From positions 1 to 64,000 of the forward strand of contig NZ_VDFW01000030.1 of NCBI RefSeq assembly GCF_006152065.1: a stretch of DNA of 64,000 nt. Direction: 5' to 3'. A program made the translations under genes and the position numbers. The DNA is from Amycolatopsis alkalitolerans. Its GTDB lineage: Bacteria > Actinomycetota > Actinomycetes > Mycobacteriales > Pseudonocardiaceae. Under the pieces are notes generated by a model. That model was not told where the DNA came from and searched no databases. It was given only the letters and a program-made list of their open reading frames with translations. Positions 56,885 through 64,000 of this stretch are shown piece after piece (the first letter of the stretch is position 1; every line of letters starts with the position of its first letter).

Positions 56885-57361
56885 TTACCCTTTTCGGGGC
56901 CGGAGCCAGATGATCGACAGGTGCTCCCGTTCGACCGCCGCCACCAGCTCGCCGAGCGTCGGCGCCCGTGGCACGGTGATCTTGAGGCCGAGCTGCCGCG
57001 GCCCCTGCCGCGGGCCGAGTTCGGCGATCCGCTGTGCATAGGTCTCCGCGACCGTCCGTGCGTGCTCGACCAGCACTCCCCGCATCGGCGCCGTCCGGCC
57101 GTCGAGGGTCACGTCGAGATCGCGCCCGCCGCGGAAGTTCAGCCGCCATGGCGCGCCCGTCAGCACCATCAGCGAATCCTCGCCGCGGTGCGCGGTGACG
57201 GGAATGTCGTAGCGGCGCCCGGTCCTGCGGCCGGTGAACCGCAGCACGAGGATCGCCTTGGTGACCGGCCTCCGCAGCGGCGTGCGCGTCGCGAGCAGGA
57301 CCACACGGTTGAGCACGCGTACCACCGCGGCGGGCGGATGCGCGACCTCGACGGCGTTCAT
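56885..57361 (-). CDS. Nitroreductase/quinone reductase family (DUF385) protein
   Basis: A 158-residue split-barrel protein; KAILVLRFTGRRTGRRYDIP and NFRGGRDLDVTLDGR are typical of the F420-dependent Ddn/DUF385 family of actinobacteria. It may use deazaflavin F420, though divergent members do not. No operon partner is evident. Confidence 0.8.
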   Translation of the reverse strand: MNAVEVAHPPAAVVRVLNRVVLLATRTPLRRPVTKAILVLRFTGRRTGRRYDIPVTAHRGEDSLMVLTGAPWRLNFRGGRDLDVTLDGRTAPMRGVLVEHARTVAETYAQRIAELGPRQGPRQLGLKITVPRAPTLGELVAAVEREHLSIIWLRPRKG

Positions 57362-57374
57362 GCCGGGAAGTATG

Positions 57375-58301
57375 TCAGCTCGTGATGTCCTTCGTCGCGA
57401 ACCTGCGCGCGGCCAGCAGCGAGAGCACCGTCGCGTAGATGACCGCCGAAAGCACGCCCGCGGCCATGTTCGTCCAGTCGATGTCGTTCGCGATCAGGTC
57501 GATCCACGCGTAGGAGTAGTGCGTCGGCAGATAGTTGCGCAGGCTGCCCAGCGCGGTGATCTGATCCAGGATCTGCGAAAGGATCGCGGCCAGCACCGCC
57601 CCGCCGACCGCGCCGAGCGGGGCGTCGGTCGACACGCTCAGCAGCAGCGCCAGGCCCGCCACCCAGGCCAGCTGGATCACGATGTACACCGTGCTCGCCG
57701 CGAGCACCAGCAGGCTCTGGCCGAACGGGATCGCGTCGCCGGTCGGGCTGACCGCGTCGCCGGCGCCGTACCAGGCGAGCCCCACCCCGAGCGAGACCAG
57801 CGGCAGCAACACCAGTGCCAGCAAGGAAAGCAGCGCCGACGCGATCGCCTTCTGCCGCAGCACCCGGTGCCGCGGCACCGGGATCGCCAGCAGGTACTTC
57901 AGGCTCGACCAGGACGCCTCGCTCGCGATCGTGTCCCCGAAGAACAGCGCGATGATCGTGGGCAGCAGGAACCCGCCGGAGACGAACAGCGCGAGCACCA
58001 CGAAGTTCGGCGCGCTCGCGGTGGCCAGGTCGACGAACCCGCCCGAGCGCCGGTTCGGGTTGGACTGCCCGATCTGGAAAGCGATCACCAGGATGAACGG
58101 CAGCAGCACGACGAACCCGAGCACGAGCTGGGTGCGCCGGCGGCGGAGCTGGCGGCGCAGCTCCACCCCGAGCCCGAGCGTGCGGGACGCCCGGTACCCG
58201 GCGACGCCGCCGTCCGCGCCGGTCTCCGCATGTTCGTGCCGCGCCGCCTCGGTCAGCTCGTCGAGCGCCGCCGGATCGGTGTGCACCCCATTCTCGGTCA
58301 T
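57375..58301 (-). CDS. ABC-2 type transporter permease
   Basis: A 308-residue protein with a cytoplasmic N-terminus (1-55), then about six membrane segments including QLVLGFVVLLPFILVIAF and two conserved short helices. It is the membrane partner of the fusion gene just upstream, with which it overlaps by 4 bases (ATGA). The exported substrate is unknown. Confidence 0.88.
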   Translation of the reverse strand: MTENGVHTDPAALDELTEAARHEHAETGADGGVAGYRASRTLGLGVELRRQLRRRRTQLVLGFVVLLPFILVIAFQIGQSNPNRRSGGFVDLATASAPNFVVLALFVSGGFLLPTIIALFFGDTIASEASWSSLKYLLAIPVPRHRVLRQKAIASALLSLLALVLLPLVSLGVGLAWYGAGDAVSPTGDAIPFGQSLLVLAASTVYIVIQLAWVAGLALLLSVSTDAPLGAVGGAVLAAILSQILDQITALGSLRNYLPTHYSYAWIDLIANDIDWTNMAAGVLSAVIYATVLSLLAARRFATKDITS

Positions 58302-61108
58302 TCCCCGTCCACCAATCGCAGGAAAGCGTCTTCCAGTCGTCGCCGCGGCCCGGCCTGCTCGACCGCGACCCCCGCCCGGACCAGTGCCGCCACCGCTTCC
58401 GCGCGGGGCAACCCGTCCAGATCGGCGTGCACGAGGTCGCCTTCGACGTCCACTTCGGACACTCCGCCGACCGAGCGCAGCGCGGCCGCCGCGGTCTCCG
58501 CGTCGTCGACCCGGAAGGTCGCCTCGCCGCCCGCCGCCGCGATGTCGCCGACCTCACCGGAGGCGACCAGGCGGCCGCGGTGCATGACCACCACATGCGT
58601 GCAGGTCTGCTCGACCTCGGCCAGCAGGTGGCTCGATACCAGCACGGTGCGCCCGGTCGCGGCGTACCGTCGCAGCACCTCGCGCATCTGGTGGATCTGC
58701 GGCGGGTCGAGCCCGTTGGTGGGTTCGTCGAGGACGAGCAGTTCCGGCAGCCCGAGCATCGCCTGCGCGATCGCGAGCCGCTGCCGCATGCCCTGGCTGT
58801 AGGTGCGCACCTTGCGGTGCACCGCGTTGCCCAGCCCCGCGATCTCCAGCGCCTCGGCGAAATGCGCCTTGTCCGCGGGGCGTCCCGTCGCGTCCCAGTA
58901 CAGCCGCAGGTTGAGCTCACCGGACAGGTGCGGCAGGAAACCCGAACCCTCCACAAAGGACCCGATACGGGACAGCACCGGCGCGCCGGGACGGACTTCG
59001 TGGCCGAACACCCTGATCTGCCCGGACGTCGGCGTGATGAGGCCCATCAGCATGCGCAGCGTCGTCGTCTTGCCCGCGCCGTTCGGCCCGAGCAGGCCGA
59101 GAACCTGGCCAGGTTCGACCCGGAACGACAGATCGCGCACGGCGGTCAGCCCGCCGGGATAGGCCTTCGTGAGATCCTCGATCACCAGCGGAACCTCCGC
59201 GAGCGCCGGATCCGTCCGGTGCGCGCGCCTGCGGCGCACCGCGGCGAAGATCGAGACGGCGAGAGCGGCGACGAGGACGCCCGCGATCGCCAGCGCGTTG
59301 CCGAGCGGCCAGCCCCCGCCGACCGCGCTGCCCGGGATGACCGGCACCGACAGCCCGCCGTCGATCGAAACCTGGTACGCCGCCGGGGAAATCGGGGTCC
59401 AGTACGACTGGTCCGTCGTGGTGACCACGACCTGCAGTGCATGCCCGGATTCGATCGGGTGCACGATCCCGGCGAGGGTCACGGTCACGTCGGCCGACCC
59501 GCCGGTGAGCGGTACCCGGACTGGCGCGACCGCGTTCGCCGGCAGCGAGCGGGTCCCGTCCGGGGAGACGTCGTAGAGCTTGACGAACAGCACCGCCTCC
59601 GGCGTCGTGCCCGCGACGTGCAGCCGGATCGTCGACGATCCGGCGACGAGCAGTTGCGAGTCCACGGGCGCGGTGGTGAACCGGGCGGACTGCCCGGGCG
59701 GGTCGATGCCGAACAGCCCCGTGACGCGGGAGGACCCGGCAAGCCCGTTGAGCCCCGGGATCCCGCTGACCGCGGCCGGCACCCCGCCCGGCGGGTTGAC
59801 GATCGGCTGCGCCTTCCCGTTCAGCGCGAGGGCTTTCCGCTGCGTTTCGTCGCGGCCGAGCCCGGGGTAGTCCGGTGCGTTGAGGATCCGTACCGAAGGC
59901 GCGCCCGAGGCACGCAGCGAACCCTGGACGTCGTAGGAGAACCCGGTGACCGGGTTGCTGCCTTCGCCGGTGAGCTGGAACCACAGCCAGTCCGCGACCT
60001 TCGCCCGCAACTGCGGCCCCGGCTGCCCGCCGTCGTGCCCGCCCGCGTACCAGATCTGCTGCACCCTGCCCCCGGCCGCGGTGATCTGGCGGGCGGTCGC
60101 GTCGGACTGGTCGAGCCCGAACAGCGTGTCGTCCTCACCCTGCACGAGCAGCGTCGGCGCGGTGATCCGGTTCGTCACGGAGGCGGGGGACAGCCGCCGC
60201 AACAGGTCCACGGTCGCCGGCGTGACGCGGCCGGTCGTGGCGAGTTCGGTGTAGGCGTTGCAGATCTGGGCGGTGAACCGGCCGCAGACGCTGTCGGCGG
60301 ACGGGAGCGCGCCCGCCGCCGCACCCCCGCCGGTGCCGCCGCTGCTGGTGCCGCTGGTCTCCTGGCCCGGTTCGGGTGCCTCGGCGCCGAGCCCACCCGA
60401 ACCGCGGGCGGTCGACGAGCCGGCGGAGAACAGGATCCCCGCCCAGGACCGTTTGAACACCCCGTCCGGGGCGAACGCGCCCGCTGCCGGGGTGGCGGCG
60501 GGCGGCGCGGTCGTGCTCGCGTCGTTCGGCACCAGCCCCTGCGCGAGGCTGTTGTAGGTGATCTCCGGTGCGATCGCGTCGATCCGCTTGTCGTACCCGG
60601 CGAGCAGCAGCGCGAGCGCGCCACCGTAGGAGGCGCCGACGACGCCGACCCGGGGATCGCCCGGGCCGTCGAGGCGTATCTCGGGCCGCTTCGCGAGGTA
60701 GTCGACGAGATGGGACGCGTCGGCCACTTCGAGGTCCGGGTCGTTCAGCCCGATCTGCCCGGTGCTGTGCCCGAACCCGCGGGCGGACCAGGTGAGCACG
60801 ACGAATCCGCGCCGCGCCAGTTCCTGAGCCGCGCCCGCGACGCTCGTCTTGTCGGCGCCGAACCCGTGCGGCAGCAGGAGCGCGGGCGCCGGGGTGTGCG
60901 CCGGGAGGTACAAGGTCGTGTCCAGGCGCACCTGGTCGGCCGAACCCGGGGCGGCGGGCACGTCGATCATGGCGCTCTGGCTGGCGACGGGGGTGGGGCC
61001 GCGGCCGGAGGTCGCCCAGACGGCGGCGACGGCGGCGAGGATCACCACGATCACGCCGAGGGTCAGCAGCCGGCCGCGGCGGGTTCGCGGGAGCGGAATG
61101 CGGGGCAC
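58298..61108 (-). CDS. Extracellular alpha/beta-hydrolase fused to an ABC ATPase
   Basis: A 936-residue fusion. A membrane helix (about 12-32) leads into an exported CocE/X-Pro-dipeptidase-like hydrolase (about 45-595) with nucleophile Ser in VVGASYGGAL, Asp in QGEDDTLFG and His in YAGGHDGGQPG. A second helix (about 610-630) returns to the cytoplasm, followed by an ABC ATPase with GPNGAGKTT, signature YSQGMRQR and LLVLDEPTNGLDPP. So the hydrolase is outside and the ATPase inside. The start (GTG 61108) is chosen because the frame upstream looks noncoding; it lacks a good ribosome binding site. Confidence 0.85.
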   Translation of the reverse strand: MPRIPLPRTRRGRLLTLGVIVVILAAVAAVWATSGRGPTPVASQSAMIDVPAAPGSADQVRLDTTLYLPAHTPAPALLLPHGFGADKTSVAGAAQELARRGFVVLTWSARGFGHSTGQIGLNDPDLEVADASHLVDYLAKRPEIRLDGPGDPRVGVVGASYGGALALLLAGYDKRIDAIAPEITYNSLAQGLVPNDASTTAPPAATPAAGAFAPDGVFKRSWAGILFSAGSSTARGSGGLGAEAPEPGQETSGTSSGGTGGGAAAGALPSADSVCGRFTAQICNAYTELATTGRVTPATVDLLRRLSPASVTNRITAPTLLVQGEDDTLFGLDQSDATARQITAAGGRVQQIWYAGGHDGGQPGPQLRAKVADWLWFQLTGEGSNPVTGFSYDVQGSLRASGAPSVRILNAPDYPGLGRDETQRKALALNGKAQPIVNPPGGVPAAVSGIPGLNGLAGSSRVTGLFGIDPPGQSARFTTAPVDSQLLVAGSSTIRLHVAGTTPEAVLFVKLYDVSPDGTRSLPANAVAPVRVPLTGGSADVTVTLAGIVHPIESGHALQVVVTTTDQSYWTPISPAAYQVSIDGGLSVPVIPGSAVGGGWPLGNALAIAGVLVAALAVSIFAAVRRRRAHRTDPALAEVPLVIEDLTKAYPGGLTAVRDLSFRVEPGQVLGLLGPNGAGKTTTLRMLMGLITPTSGQIRVFGHEVRPGAPVLSRIGSFVEGSGFLPHLSGELNLRLYWDATGRPADKAHFAEALEIAGLGNAVHRKVRTYSQGMRQRLAIAQAMLGLPELLVLDEPTNGLDPPQIHQMREVLRRYAATGRTVLVSSHLLAEVEQTCTHVVVMHRGRLVASGEVGDIAAAGGEATFRVDDAETAAAALRSVGGVSEVDVEGDLVHADLDGLPRAEAVAALVRAGVAVEQAGPRRRLEDAFLRLVDGE

Positions 61109-61271
61109 CCCGAAACGGTATGGCAAGTTTCCTGAGAACTCCCCAGCGCGGTGCCCCCTCGCGGTGACAAGGCCCACCCGCCGGCCCACCACCACCCTCA
61201 ACGGGCGCGCTTCGCGCGACATAGCCGACCCTAAGCTGGCGTTCCGCCCGGTCATCCGACATGATGAAGGG

Positions 61272-61375
61272 GTACGTGGAGGGGAGTATTCCTTCGCGGC
61301 GGTGTCGTCAGCACGGCGATCCTGCGGGATCCCCGGTACCGCCGGCCGGTTCCCGAACCGGTGGAAGAGACCTCC
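61272..61375 (+). promoter_or_regulatory. yybP-ykoY manganese riboswitch aptamer
   Basis: The conserved first-leg loop GGGGAGTA (61281-61288), the second-leg loop GTGTCGTCAGC (61302-61312) inside a GGCGGT/ACCGCC helix, and the closing AGAGACCTCC match the established aptamer. P1 pairs GGAGG (61278-61282) with CCTCC (61371-61375). Two further hairpins, GATCC-tgcg-GGATC and CCGGTTC-cc-GAACCGG, complete the fold. It sits directly before a TerC-family gene, a typical target. Confidence 0.88.
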
Positions 61376-61409
61376 GGCTAGCTGCTGTGCGCGCTAACCG
61401 GAGGTTTTT
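61370..61409 (+). terminator. Riboswitch expression platform (terminator/SD-sequestering hairpin)
   Basis: ACCTCCGG (61370-61377), which contains the P1 3' strand, pairs with CCGGAGGT (61398-61405). A TAGC/GCTA inner stem extends it, and TTTTT follows. The right arm also contains the GGAGG ribosome binding site of the terC-like gene. P1 and this hairpin exclude each other, so bound manganese should turn expression on. Confidence 0.82.
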
Positions 61410-61414
61410 CGTAG

Positions 61415-62386
61415 ATGAACGTCCCCGTCTGGGTGTGGCTCGCGACCGTCGCCGGGCTGCTCCTCCTGATCGCGATCGATCTGGTGATCGTCGACCGCAA
61501 ACCTCACGAGGTGACCACTCGCGAGGCGGCGAGGTGGGTCGTGTTCTACGTGGCGTGCGCGGCGGTGTTCGGGGCCGGCGTGTGGATCTTCGCCGGGCAT
61601 GACCCGGGGGTCGAGTTCTTCACCGGGTACATCACCGAATACTCGCTCTCGGTGGACAACCTGTTCATCTTCATGGTGATCATGGCTTCGTTCAAGGTGC
61701 CGCTGATCCACCAGCACCGGGTGCTGCTCGTCGGGATCCTGCTCGCGCTGGCCATGCGCAGCGTGTTCATCGCGATCGGGGCCGCGCTCATCGCCCAGTT
61801 CGTGTGGGTGTTCTTCGCGTTCGGCGCGGTCCTGCTGTGGACGGCGGTCAGCATGCTGCGCCAGAAGGACGAGCACGAGGCGGAATACCACGAGAACGCG
61901 GTGACCCGCCTGGCGCGCAAGATCTACCCGGTCAGCGACGGCTACGACGGGCACCGGATGTTCGTCAAGCGCCGGGGCAGGCGGATGATGACGCCGATGT
62001 TCCTGGTGATCGTCGCGATCGGCAGCGCCGACCTGCTCTTCGCGGTCGACTCGATCCCGGCGATCTTCGGTATCACGCAGGAGGCGTTCCTCGTCTTCAC
62101 GGCCAACGCGTTCGCGCTGATGGGGTTGCGGCAGCTGTTCTTCCTGCTCGGCGGTCTGGTGAACAAGCTGGTGTACCTGTCCTACGGGCTCGCGGTGATC
62201 CTCGGGTTCATCGGGCTGAAGCTGGTGGTGCACGCGCTGCACGAGTACCACGTGGCGCCCGCCTGGCTGGACGTCAACAACTGGATCTCGCTCGGGATCA
62301 TCGTCGCCGTGCTCACGATCACGACACTCGCGAGTATCGCCAAGAGCAAACGGGATTCCGCCAGGGAAGCGGCCGCGGCCCAGTAA
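61415..62386 (+). CDS. TerC/Alx-family manganese exporter
   Basis: A 323-residue membrane protein with about nine segments and the TerC signature GYITEYSLSVDNLFIFMVIM and DLLFAVDSIPAIFGITQE, both with metal-type Asp residues. Alx/MntP-related TerC proteins export Mn2+. Regulation by the upstream riboswitch supports a role in manganese homeostasis, not tellurite resistance as the family name implies. ATG start ten bases after GGAGG. Confidence 0.93.
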   Translation: MNVPVWVWLATVAGLLLLIAIDLVIVDRKPHEVTTREAARWVVFYVACAAVFGAGVWIFAGHDPGVEFFTGYITEYSLSVDNLFIFMVIMASFKVPLIHQHRVLLVGILLALAMRSVFIAIGAALIAQFVWVFFAFGAVLLWTAVSMLRQKDEHEAEYHENAVTRLARKIYPVSDGYDGHRMFVKRRGRRMMTPMFLVIVAIGSADLLFAVDSIPAIFGITQEAFLVFTANAFALMGLRQLFFLLGGLVNKLVYLSYGLAVILGFIGLKLVVHALHEYHVAPAWLDVNNWISLGIIVAVLTITTLASIAKSKRDSAREAAAAQ

Positions 62387-62396
62387 TGTCCTGGGC

Positions 62397-64000
62397 ATGC
62401 GCCCCTCCGACATCGAACTGCTGTCCATCCCCGGTACGCCTTCGCTGAACGGGGAACTGCTGCTCACCGCCGTCGCGGCTCCTGACGTGGAGTCCAACTC
62501 CTACCGCGGAGGCCTGTGGCGGGTCGGCTTCGACGCGAGCGTCACCCCGTGGACCCACGGCGAGCGGGACTCCGCGCCGGTCATCTCGCCCGACGGGCGG
62601 TGGGTCGCGTTCCTGCGGGCCGCTGACGCGAAGGCCTCGCCCCAGCTTCACGTGATGCCCACCGGCGGCGGTGACGCGCGGCGGCTGACCGACCTCCCGC
62701 TCGGGGCCGGCGTCGCGGTGTGGGCGCCGGACTCGCGCCGGATCGCCTTCACCGCGAGGGTTCCCCAGCCCGGGCGCTACGGCGTGCCGGCGGACGGCGA
62801 GAAGATCGAACCGGCCGAGGAGGCGCCGAGGCGGATCACGCGGTTCGACTACCGGCTGGACAACGTCGGCTTCCTGCGCGACCGGCCGCAACGGCTGTTC
62901 GTCGTGGACGCGGTCGAGCCCGCCGGGGAGCTCACCCCGCTCACCGATGACCGGGTGGACGTGTCCGAGCCCGTCTGGACGCCGGACGGCGAGACGATCC
63001 TGGTCGTCGCGCCGCGCGACTGGGGTGCGGCACAGACCGAGGAGACCGACCTCTACGCCGTTCCAGCCACCGGGGGAGAGCCCCGGCTCCTGGTCCGCAG
63101 CGCCGGAAACGTGGAGAAGGTGGCCGTCGGCGAGGACACGGTCTGGTACATCGGTGGCGAGTTCACCTGGCCTTACGCGGAAGCTCGCAACCCCGGCCTG
63201 TGGTCGGCGCCGCTGTCCGGCGGGGCGCCCGTCCGCCTGACCGACGCCGAGTCGGTGCACGTCTTCGCCGGGGCCGGGGCGCCGGGCGTGTTCGGCGACC
63301 AGGTGCTGGTGGCCGTGCTGAACCGCGGGGCGGTCGAACTGCGGGCGGTGCCGCGGGACGGCGAGGACGTGCCGCTGGACAAGCTCGCCGTGCTCGCGGG
63401 GGAGCGCGCGGCGGTGCGGTCCTTCGCGGTGGACGGGGACCGGATCGCGGCCGTGCTCGCGCGCCCGGACAGTGCCGGTGACGTGGTGCTGCTCTCGGGG
63501 GGCCCGGAGCGGGTCCTGACCGACTGGTCGAAACCGTTGCGGGAAAAGGGAATCCGGACGCCGCAGGAGCTGACGGCGACGGCGCCGGACGGGTACCCGG
63601 TGCATGGCTGGTTGCTCGAACCCGAGGGCGATGGCCCGCATCCGGTCCTGCTGGTCGTGCATGGCGGGCCCTTCGCGGCCTACGACTGGGGGCTGTTCGA
63701 CGAGGCGCAGGTGTACGCCTCGGCGGGGTACGCCGTCGTGCTCGCGAACCCGCGCGGTTCGGCCGGCTACGGGCAGAGCCACGGCCGGGCGATCGTGCGC
63801 GCCCTCGGCACGGTCGACGTCGAAGATCTGCTGGCACTGCTGGATTCGGCGCTCGAGCGGCCCGGGCTCGACTCCTCGCGGGTCGGCGTCATGGGCGGTT
63901 CCTACGGCGGGTTCATGACCAGCTGGCTCGCCTCGCACCACGGTGAGCGCTTTCGCGCCGCGTGGAGCGAGCGCGCCGTCAACGCCTGGGACTCGATGGC
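62397..64000 (+). CDS. S9-family prolyl oligopeptidase-like peptidase (cut by window end)
   Basis: The first 534 codons of an S9C-type acylaminoacyl peptidase. A beta-propeller (about 1-385, with WAPDSRRIAFTARVPQ and VSEPVWTPDGETILVV) precedes the alpha/beta-hydrolase domain, with nucleophile Ser in GVMGGSYGGFMTSW and the substrate-loop NPRGSAGYGQ. The Asp and His of the triad lie beyond the window edge. ATG start, 10 bases after the TerC stop, so probably co-transcribed. Confidence 0.93.
   Translation, partial: MRPSDIELLSIPGTPSLNGELLLTAVAAPDVESNSYRGGLWRVGFDASVTPWTHGERDSAPVISPDGRWVAFLRAADAKASPQLHVMPTGGGDARRLTDLPLGAGVAVWAPDSRRIAFTARVPQPGRYGVPADGEKIEPAEEAPRRITRFDYRLDNVGFLRDRPQRLFVVDAVEPAGELTPLTDDRVDVSEPVWTPDGETILVVAPRDWGAAQTEETDLYAVPATGGEPRLLVRSAGNVEKVAVGEDTVWYIGGEFTWPYAEARNPGLWSAPLSGGAPVRLTDAESVHVFAGAGAPGVFGDQVLVAVLNRGAVELRAVPRDGEDVPLDKLAVLAGERAAVRSFAVDGDRIAAVLARPDSAGDVVLLSGGPERVLTDWSKPLREKGIRTPQELTATAPDGYPVHGWLLEPEGDGPHPVLLVVHGGPFAAYDWGLFDEAQVYASAGYAVVLANPRGSAGYGQSHGRAIVRALGTVDVEDLLALLDSALERPGLDSSRVGVMGGSYGGFMTSWLASHHGERFRAAWSERAVNAWDSM

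Overview
The window is high-GC DNA with dense, often overlapping genes, GTG starts and very long antisense open frames. The protein set points to a filamentous actinomycete of the Pseudonocardiaceae, most likely Amycolatopsis-like: furA-katG, a CoaE-GrpB fusion, an aa3-oxidase subunit I, an alpha-lytic-type protease, LytR-CpsA-Psr proteins, a SigF-type sigma factor and a 13E12-family HNH protein. The genus is inferred from protein style, not from any database search.

Bases 1-17,761 (minus strand) hold a wall-glycopolymer or exopolysaccharide locus. In transcription order: a PglD/NeuD-like sugar acetyltransferase, a one-piece Wzz/BY-kinase, an LCP ligase, a low-molecular-weight tyrosine phosphatase, a CapD/PglF-like 4,6-dehydratase, an NAD epimerase, a UDP-sugar dehydrogenase, a tandem double glycosyltransferase, a second glycosyltransferase, a Wzy-like polymerase, a Wzx-like flippase, a hexapeptide acyltransferase, a PglE-like aminotransferase, a PglC-like phosphoglycosyl transferase and an FkbM methyltransferase. 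Nearly all junctions overlap by 4-16 bases, most as ATGA. The PglF/E/D/C-like quartet suggests a diacetylbacillosamine-like first sugar. A divergent 873-residue LuxR/MalT-type regulator follows.

Bases 20.7-31 kb hold a TetR/secreted-lipase pair with a double palindromic operator, an array of seven nonamers at exact 21-base spacing, furA-katG, and a LysR-controlled PrpF/TcuA/MFS operon for a tricarboxylate-like substrate. Bases 31-41.7 kb are a decayed zone. It holds a TetR and an MFS gene that both lost their 5' parts at one junction, a glycosyltransferase pseudogene inside a sigma-factor partner-switching module, an acetyltransferase cut off at a 13E12 HNH gene, and a frameshifted acetyltransferase. 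Intact genes there are an LLM flavin oxidoreductase, a MarR/thioesterase pair, ctaD and a PPOX protein.

Bases 41.7-47.6 kb form a sugar-uptake locus (mutarotase, three-gene CUT2-like ABC transporter, GntR regulator, SMP-30 lactonase). Bases 47.7-64 kb hold an LCP protein, a secreted serine protease, coaE-grpB, a DUF402 protein, a PucR-type regulator, uvrB, an extracellular-hydrolase/ABC-ATPase fusion with its permease, terC behind a yybP-ykoY manganese riboswitch, and a truncated S9 peptidase.

A 93-base element with 14-base terminal inverted repeats occurs three times (25,754; 42,864; 54,139), with a diverged fourth copy at 53,635. Every copy lies just past a gene 3' end. No tRNA, rRNA, CRISPR array or complete transposase was found.
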